From Ruminococcaceae bacterium UBA7127 (GTDB lineage Bacteria > Bacillota > Clostridia > Oscillospirales > Acutalibacteraceae): DNA of 28,360 nucleotides. Below the pieces are notes generated by a model. It made no database searches. It saw only the letters and a program-made list of their open reading frames with translations, and was not told where the DNA came from. This document shows positions 24,006 to 28,360 of the stretch, one piece after another (position 1 is the stretch's first letter; every line of letters starts with the position of its first letter). Both the position numbers and the translations under genes were made by a program. The stretch spans positions 26,955 to 55,314 of the forward strand of contig DKXL01000005.1 of NCBI GenBank assembly GCA_002493005.1. The letters run 5' to 3'.

Positions 24006-25271
24006 ATGAGCAACCACTATCAAAAGCGGCGTAATGCCGCTCATAATTCGAGCAAACAGCTTGATAATACCAACACTTTAAGTCCCGACAATTTTCAATC
24101 AATTTCCAATAAAGCAGAAAAAGAATACTGCCCCGTATACAAAAAATGCGGCGGCTGTCAGTTGCAAAACCTTACATACGATGAACAGCTGAAATTCAAG
24201 CAAAGAAAGGTTGAAAAACTGCTAAAAAAGCACTGCAAGATTGAGCCGATTATCGGAATGAAAAATCCGTATCATTATCGCAACAAGGTGCAGGCGGCAT
24301 TTTATACCAACAAAAGCGGCAAAATCATATCGGGTGTATATCAATCAGGCACTCACCATGTTGTAGGCATTGACAGTTGCCAAATTGAGGATATCATCGC
24401 CGACAAAATCATTGTTGCAGTGCGAAAGCTACTCCCCTCTTTTAAAATGACAACCTACAATGAGGATACAGGCAAGGGATTTTTGCGGCATATTCTTGTC
24501 AAGCGCGGTTTTGCAACTAACCAAATTATGTTGGTGCTTGTTACAGGTTCGCCCGTATTTCCGTCTAAAAACAACTTTGTCAAAGCTATTCTAAAGCAAT
24601 TCCCCGACATTACCACAATCGTGCAAAACATAAATCCGTATCGCACAAATCTGGTGTTGGGAGAGAACCAAAAGATTTTGTATGGCAACGGATATATTGA
24701 GGACATTCTCTGCGGTTGCAAGTTCAGAATTTCACCTAAGAGTTTTTATCAGATTAACCCTGTTCAAACAGAGGTACTGTACGGCAAGGCTATTGAATTT
24801 GCTAATTTAAGAGGTAACGAAACAGTGCTTGACACATACTGCGGAATAGGTACTATCGGAATTATCGCCGCAAAGCACGGCGCAGGCAAGGTTATTGGAG
24901 CAGAATTAAACGGCGATGCCGTTCGTGATGCCATTGTAAATGCAAAGGCAAATAATCTTAAAAATATAAGATTTTTCAAGGCAGACGCAGGTGAATTTAT
25001 GCAGGAAGTATCATCAGAAAGTGAAAAGCCTGATATTGTATTTATGGATCCCCCAAGGGCAGGGAGTGACCAAAAATTTTTGAATTCACTTATAAAAATG
25101 TCACCCAAAACAGTTGTGTATGTATCGTGCAACCCCGACACCCTCACCCGTGACCTTGATTACCTTGTACAAAACAGCAATTATAAAGTGCAAAAAATCC
25201 AGCCGGTAGATATGTTTCCTCACACAGCGCATGTGGAGTGCGTAGTATTGATGTCAAGGAGTGAGGAGTAA
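24006..25271 (+). CDS. 23S rRNA (uracil-5-)-methyltransferase, RlmD/RlmCD type
   Basis: This 421-residue SAM-dependent enzyme makes 5-methyluridine in 23S rRNA. A 4Fe-4S site is formed by C42, C48 and C51 (CPVYKKCGGC) plus the cysteine in DSCQIED. The SAM site is LDTYCGIGTIGIIAAKHGAG (about residues 277-296), then FMDPPRAG and the catalytic cysteine in VYVSCNPDTLTRDL. Many RumA-type proteins begin with a TRAM RNA-binding domain; here the first 40 residues are polar, basic and probably disordered, with no TRAM. Which uridine is modified (747, 1939 or both) cannot be told. AGAGGAA precedes the ATG at 24006. It appears to be the last core gene before the accessory segment. Confidence 0.9.
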   Translation: MSNHYQKRRNAAHNSSKQLDNTNTLSPDNFQSISNKAEKEYCPVYKKCGGCQLQNLTYDEQLKFKQRKVEKLLKKHCKIEPIIGMKNPYHYRNKVQAAFYTNKSGKIISGVYQSGTHHVVGIDSCQIEDIIADKIIVAVRKLLPSFKMTTYNEDTGKGFLRHILVKRGFATNQIMLVLVTGSPVFPSKNNFVKAILKQFPDITTIVQNINPYRTNLVLGENQKILYGNGYIEDILCGCKFRISPKSFYQINPVQTEVLYGKAIEFANLRGNETVLDTYCGIGTIGIIAAKHGAGKVIGAELNGDAVRDAIVNAKANNLKNIRFFKADAGEFMQEVSSESEKPDIVFMDPPRAGSDQKFLNSLIKMSPKTVVYVSCNPDTLTRDLDYLVQNSNYKVQKIQPVDMFPHTAHVECVVLMSRSEE

Positions 25272-25329
25272 TGCTCTGAAAAAGGCTTGTTTACTGGATT
25301 TTCGGTAGTAGAAACAAAATGCCTGAATG

Positions 25330-25357
25330 TTGAAAAAGCTCGGTTATTTTATATAGA
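25330..25357 (+). promoter_or_regulatory. candidate promoter of the orphan gene
   Basis: TTGAAA (25330-25335) and TATAGA (25352-25357) are separated by 16 bp. It would give a leader of about 190 nt that includes all four repeat copies and the stem-loops. Confidence 0.42.
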
Positions 25358-25395
25358 AACATATCTACTGTAAAAACGGTCAGAGGGTTTAGGCT

Positions 25396-25536
25396 GTGGA
25401 TTAGATGTCATAGGTTGTGGCACCGGGATAGATGTTATCTAGGGTGCAAACTCAATTTGAGTGAGTGATTTAGATGTCGTCTAATCTGGCAACTCGACTG
25501 TTGGCTGTTTGGCTGGCAGTGGATTAGATGTTATGG
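25396..25536 (+). repeat. four direct repeats in a hairpin-rich leader
   Basis: A TAGATGTYRT core occurs four times, at 25402-25411, 25429-25438, 25471-25480 and 25525-25534. Copies 1 and 4 share GTGGATTAGATGT-AT. Copy 2 lies in a stem-loop closed by GCACC (25420-25424) and GGTGC (25443-25447). Copy 3 lies in GATTTAGA/TCTAATC (25467-25486). A palindrome ACTCAATTTGAGT is at 25450-25462. Copy 4 ends just before the Shine-Dalgarno. Spacing is irregular (27, 42 and 54 nt), so this is not a CRISPR array. The rest of 25272-25395 shows only the candidate promoter. Confidence 0.6.
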
Positions 25537-25554
25537 AAGGAGGTTGTGTTGTCT

Positions 25555-27015
25555 ATGGAAGAAAACTTGGTTCATAGCAGTTTGGAATTCTTAAAAGTAC
25601 TTGAAAAGTTTACGCTTGAAAGTAAGTTATTAGCTTGTCAAAAGTTTTCAAGCAGGATAATGTCCTGCTCTCAGGTGGATATGGTCAAGGCTTATAAAGA
25701 AAATATAATGCCTTGGGAGATTGAGGCGTTTGCTGCATATTCCATTGTTTATGATAGCGATGATGCCTCAGAGGTACTAGACGGTAAAACATTCGCTGAT
25801 ACCATCACTCTTATAAGGAATTATTGGCATAGTGGCTTAACTGCGGCTGAAGAGAGTGGCGAGTATCCTGAAGCTTTTATGATGATATCTTCATTACAGC
25901 AATCCCCTGTGCAAGGGGTATTCCTACAAAAACTATACAGGCATCACTATTTCTTTACTTTTCAAAATGACAAATTGGACATGAGAAATGTGTTCTTTGA
26001 TAAGATGGGAGTCGACTATGAGCAATTAGAAGAGTTTGCTTTTCTGGTATTCATTGGATTTAGTAAAGAAGCTCAAGACGTGATTCCACCGACTGAATTG
26101 CAAATCCTTTTAACAAAAGCTTTTGCTGATAAAGATACTTTGCGTTTATTATCTATTGAAAAAGAAGAATATAAGAAACAACTATTTTCACTATATAAGG
26201 ATAATATAATTGACCAGTATTATGGATTAAAAATTCAGTATTTGTATCCGTTTATATCCGGTCTGAACTTCACCTACGTTCCATCACCATATCTAGTGAT
26301 TAACGCGGTAACAGAATCAATGTTAAATCGCATAACTTTTGGGGATGATAAACTTCGTAGAGCAATCGGCAAAGAAGTGATTGAAAGCTATTTGTATGAT
26401 ATTGTTTCGCAACTTGATTCAGTTACATGGGTTTCGCCTGAGATAGAATATCGCAAAGGAAAAGATAAATTGCTGACCTCTGATGTCATTGCTTCAGAAA
26501 GCGATGTAGTTATTTTTTATGATACGAAAGCAATTACGCCTAGCCTTAAGCTGAGAAAATTTGATGCTGCGGAAATCGAAAATGATATAGAAATTTATGC
26601 TGAAGATGTAATTCAGATTTATAATCAGATACACAATTATCTGCAAGGTTTATTTCAGTTGGATAAGGTGTATTCTAAAGAAAATATATACGGGATTGTG
26701 GTCGTACTAGAGGATGCTGTTGTTTCTAGAAAAAAAGTCTATGAAAAAGTGTACGATATCCTTCAAGAGACAGTAACTTTAACTGAAGAAGAGAAAAACT
26801 ATATTTGTAGCCATATCAAGGTTCTTCCTCTTAGGGCTATTGAATGTATGATTTTACAAAATACTAGCTTAATGCCTGAATTGAAAGAACAGGAGGATAA
26901 GCCGGAAAAGTGGTATGATTATATATATACAAATGCAACTACAAAAAATGGACTCATCACATCTTATGCACAATATGAGCAGGACATAAAAAGTAGAATT
27001 CAGGACAAAGGATAA
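25555..27015 (+). CDS. unrecognised protein with PD-(D/E)XK-like pattern
   Basis: I do not recognise this 486-residue protein. It is soluble and mostly helical, with no signal peptide or membrane segment. Around residues 295-326 an acidic PEIEYRKGKDK stretch leads into TSDVI (D310), then after a hydrophobic strand VVIFYDTKA (D323, K325), followed by a long helix with ENDIEIYAEDVIQIYNQ. This D...DxK order resembles PD-(D/E)XK nuclease domains, but fold membership is unproven. The ATG at 25555 is 11 nt after AAGGAGG; a TTG at 25549 is 5 nt after it and equally possible, while the ATG at 25528 lies upstream of that site. Its company (repeat leader, SHOCT protein, recombinase) suggests a mobile or defence-type cargo gene. 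Confidence 0.6.
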   Translation: MEENLVHSSLEFLKVLEKFTLESKLLACQKFSSRIMSCSQVDMVKAYKENIMPWEIEAFAAYSIVYDSDDASEVLDGKTFADTITLIRNYWHSGLTAAEESGEYPEAFMMISSLQQSPVQGVFLQKLYRHHYFFTFQNDKLDMRNVFFDKMGVDYEQLEEFAFLVFIGFSKEAQDVIPPTELQILLTKAFADKDTLRLLSIEKEEYKKQLFSLYKDNIIDQYYGLKIQYLYPFISGLNFTYVPSPYLVINAVTESMLNRITFGDDKLRRAIGKEVIESYLYDIVSQLDSVTWVSPEIEYRKGKDKLLTSDVIASESDVVIFYDTKAITPSLKLRKFDAAEIENDIEIYAEDVIQIYNQIHNYLQGLFQLDKVYSKENIYGIVVVLEDAVVSRKKVYEKVYDILQETVTLTEEEKNYICSHIKVLPLRAIECMILQNTSLMPELKEQEDKPEKWYDYIYTNATTKNGLITSYAQYEQDIKSRIQDKG

Positions 27016-27047
27016 AAAACCCTCTCAACCATCATGGTTGGGAGGGT
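27013..27047 (-). terminator. terminator hairpin, copy 1 (after the SHOCT gene)
   Basis: ACCCTCTCAACCAT (27019-27032) and ATGGTTGGGAGGGT (27034-27047) form a long stem with one G-U pair. On the minus strand it is followed by TTTTTT, so it terminates the gene at 27059-27535. It is also directly after the plus-strand orphan gene, where the T tract is poor. Copy 2 is at 27611-27647. Confidence 0.8.
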
Positions 27048-27058
27048 CATTTACTATT

Positions 27059-27535
27059 TTAGAATCCTAATATTTGTTTCTTTTTAGCGTCAAATTCTTC
27101 TTGTGAAATAACACCCATATCAAGAAGTTCTTTGAATTTTTTCAATTCTTCTGCTGGTGAAATTGCAGCTGTAGGAGCCCCTACATTATTCTTTACATCA
27201 TCAACGCGCTGTTTAACGTAATTGGATACCTCAATCATTTTTTCATTAGATACCTTTGTTGTGTCAAATGTGAATGAATTTTCGTTGAAGAAATTGTTAT
27301 TACGATTATTCATCTGAGATGATGCTGTTTCAAGCTGTAAGTATCCGATTTTAAGACCAGCTTTTTTAAATTGAATTCCAATACAATCACGATAATAAAT
27401 AGTTTTTTCACCATCTGATGCATTACCAGTTAAGAAAGAACCTAAACCAGCTTTGGTTGAAATGACAACCTTATCTTCATAAACATCAAGGTGTCTTCCA
27501 CGAACACCATTGATATCGTATATTTTTTCTGCCAT
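27059..27535 (-). CDS. PH-like (DUF4429-type) protein with C-terminal SHOCT domain
   Basis: This 158-residue protein has a beta-rich N-terminal domain (about 1-110) built like DUF4429/PH-like modules (VYEDKVVISTK, TIYYRDCIGIQFKK, GYLQLETASS, ENSFTFDT). It ends with a SHOCT short oligomerisation domain (about 128-156, EELKKFKELLDMGVISQEEF). A Q/N-rich loop, SSQMNNRNNNFFNEN, lies between strands. SHOCT proteins are common cargo and short C-terminal adaptors; no reaction can be assigned. AGGAGG stands before the ATG at 27535 and a promoter lies at 27573-27600, so it is a complete one-gene cassette with its own terminator. Confidence 0.8.
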   Translation of the reverse strand: MAEKIYDINGVRGRHLDVYEDKVVISTKAGLGSFLTGNASDGEKTIYYRDCIGIQFKKAGLKIGYLQLETASSQMNNRNNNFFNENSFTFDTTKVSNEKMIEVSNYVKQRVDDVKNNVGAPTAAISPAEELKKFKELLDMGVISQEEFDAKKKQILGF

Positions 27536-27572
27536 ATTATCCGTCCTCCTGCAGTCGCCCTAGAGCGAAATT

Positions 27573-27600
27573 TTCATAACCATTATATATATATTGTCAA
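27573..27600 (-). promoter_or_regulatory. candidate promoter for the SHOCT gene
   Basis: On the minus strand TTGACA (27595-27600) and TATGAA (27573-27578) are separated by 16 bp of mostly alternating AT. Confidence 0.5.
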
Positions 27601-27610
27601 GTGTTTAGAG

Positions 27611-27647
27611 AAAAACAACCCTCTCAACCATCATGGCTGGGAGGGTT
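27611..27647 (-). terminator. terminator hairpin, copy 2 (after the recombinase)
   Basis: ACCCTCTCAACCAT and the matching ATGGCTGGGAGGGT form a stem at 27619-27647, differing from copy 1 by one base in the stem. On the minus strand it is followed by TTGTTTTTC, ending the recombinase gene. Confidence 0.78.
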
Positions 27648-27664
27648 TCGTGCGTCTATAGTCA

Positions 27665-28360
27665 TTACCCTTCAATATCAATTTTTAGTCCGGATTTTAG
27701 CTCCACTGTAAAGTGGTCGCCCCAGACGGTTAACTGCCCCAGCCAGCGTTTTACCAAGGTTTCATCGAAGGCTTCAAGGTCGGTACGCTGCTTTTTAATG
27801 TAATCTTGCAGGTCGTTGATTCTTGCAATCTGTGCGTCTCTGGCAGCAGTGTCAACCGTGCATTTTTCTCGCTGTTCCCGGAGTTTGAAGATCTCATCGG
27901 CAATCTCATCATAGGCTTCCTTGTTGTTGGCCTTTTTAAGAAGCTCTTTTTGGAGCTCCTGCAGTCTCTCGTTGATCTCATCAGTGGTATTTTGCTGAGC
28001 ATTACGAATAACCTTTGCGATGTTTTGCTGTAGTTGTGTCTGATAAGTAGATTTGTCGCCAAGGAGCTTGTTAATCGCCTGAACCACCACATTCTCTAAC
28101 ACAACCTCATTCATGGTTCTTGCATGGCATTCTTGACCGGTAGGTTCCAGCTTGCTAAGGCAGCGCCACACTATGGATTTGCGGCCTCGATTGTTCCAAT
28201 GAATCCTTCGGAACATTTCACCACACTCGCCACAGATTACAATCTGTGCGAAGCAGTGGTTGCAGCTGTAACTGCGCTTTTTGCCATTGGCGCTGGTCTT
28301 AACCACTCGCCTACGTACCAGTTCTTCCTGTACTCTTATCTACTCTGTCTTTCTGTTATC
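27665..28360 (-). pseudogene. large serine recombinase, C-terminal part, interrupted
   Basis: The translated segment has the zinc beta-ribbon of large serine recombinases (CNHCFAQIVICGECGEMFRR...WRC...C, then HARTMNEVVLENVVVQAINKL). A long coiled coil follows (about 110-185, NERLQELQKELLKK and on) and the typical end FDETLVKRWLGQLTVWGDHF. These enzymes move integrative elements. The frame stays open upstream of the GTG at 28306 and reads VQEELVRRRVVKTSANGKKR, as expected inside a full-length recombinase, but meets an in-frame TAG at 28340-28342. The catalytic serine domain would lie outside the window. It is either a decayed gene or has a sequencing error; the GTG is not a believable true start. 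Confidence 0.75.

Noticed and set aside
25396..25536. CRISPR array
   Set aside because: The repeat core is only about 10 bases, copies vary and spacing is irregular (27-54 nt); no cas gene is near.

Overview
The window reads as the chromosome of a low-to-moderate G+C Clostridia, most like a gut Oscillospirales/Ruminococcaceae-type bacterium. Reasons: RNase M5, a DUF512 radical SAM gene next to der, the DUF177-rpmF pair, a type III glutamine synthetase, an Amt-PII fusion, sigma-A type promoters with 16-18 bp spacers, and strong AGGAGG ribosome binding sites. No rRNA, tRNA, CRISPR array or complete insertion sequence was seen. The taxonomic call is inference from gene content.

Layout. 204-5372 (+) is a housekeeping run: a CNNM/CorC-type membrane protein, comEC with a degenerate metallo-beta-lactamase tail, holA and an RNase M5 gene, closed by an intrinsic terminator. 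A small membrane protein starts directly on that terminator's T tract. 5942-11077 (-) holds a purine-type phosphoribosyltransferase, a HIT protein, plsY-der-DUF512, and rpmF-DUF177, in separately promoted units. 11249-12908 (+) is a small queuosine-salvage unit: a near-consensus promoter, a structured leader resembling a preQ1-class riboswitch with terminator, a radical SAM protein compatible with queuine lyase (QueL), and a YhhQ-type queuosine precursor transporter. A 74-residue protein of unknown function follows on the minus strand.

13420-23865 is a complete ammonium assimilation block. An ammonium channel fused to a PII domain and a type III glutamine synthetase (both minus) stand divergent from glutamate synthase large and small subunits (plus). 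Together they take up ammonium, make glutamine and convert it to glutamate. The glutamine synthetase and amt leaders share one architecture: a promoter, then a hexaloop hairpin (A at loop position 1, G at 4) that overlaps the 5' arm of an intrinsic terminator. This is the signature of ANTAR-type antitermination, although only one hexaloop hairpin per leader is visible.

24006-25271 is a 23S rRNA m5U methyltransferase without a TRAM domain. 25272-28360 looks accessory: a hairpin-rich leader with four copies of a TAGATGTYRT-type repeat ahead of an unrecognised 486-residue protein with a PD-(D/E)XK-like D...DxK pattern, a SHOCT-domain protein bounded by two near-identical terminator hairpins, and the C-terminal part of a large serine recombinase with an in-frame stop near the window edge. 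The queuosine leader, the nitrogen attenuators and this accessory locus are the parts most worth checking.
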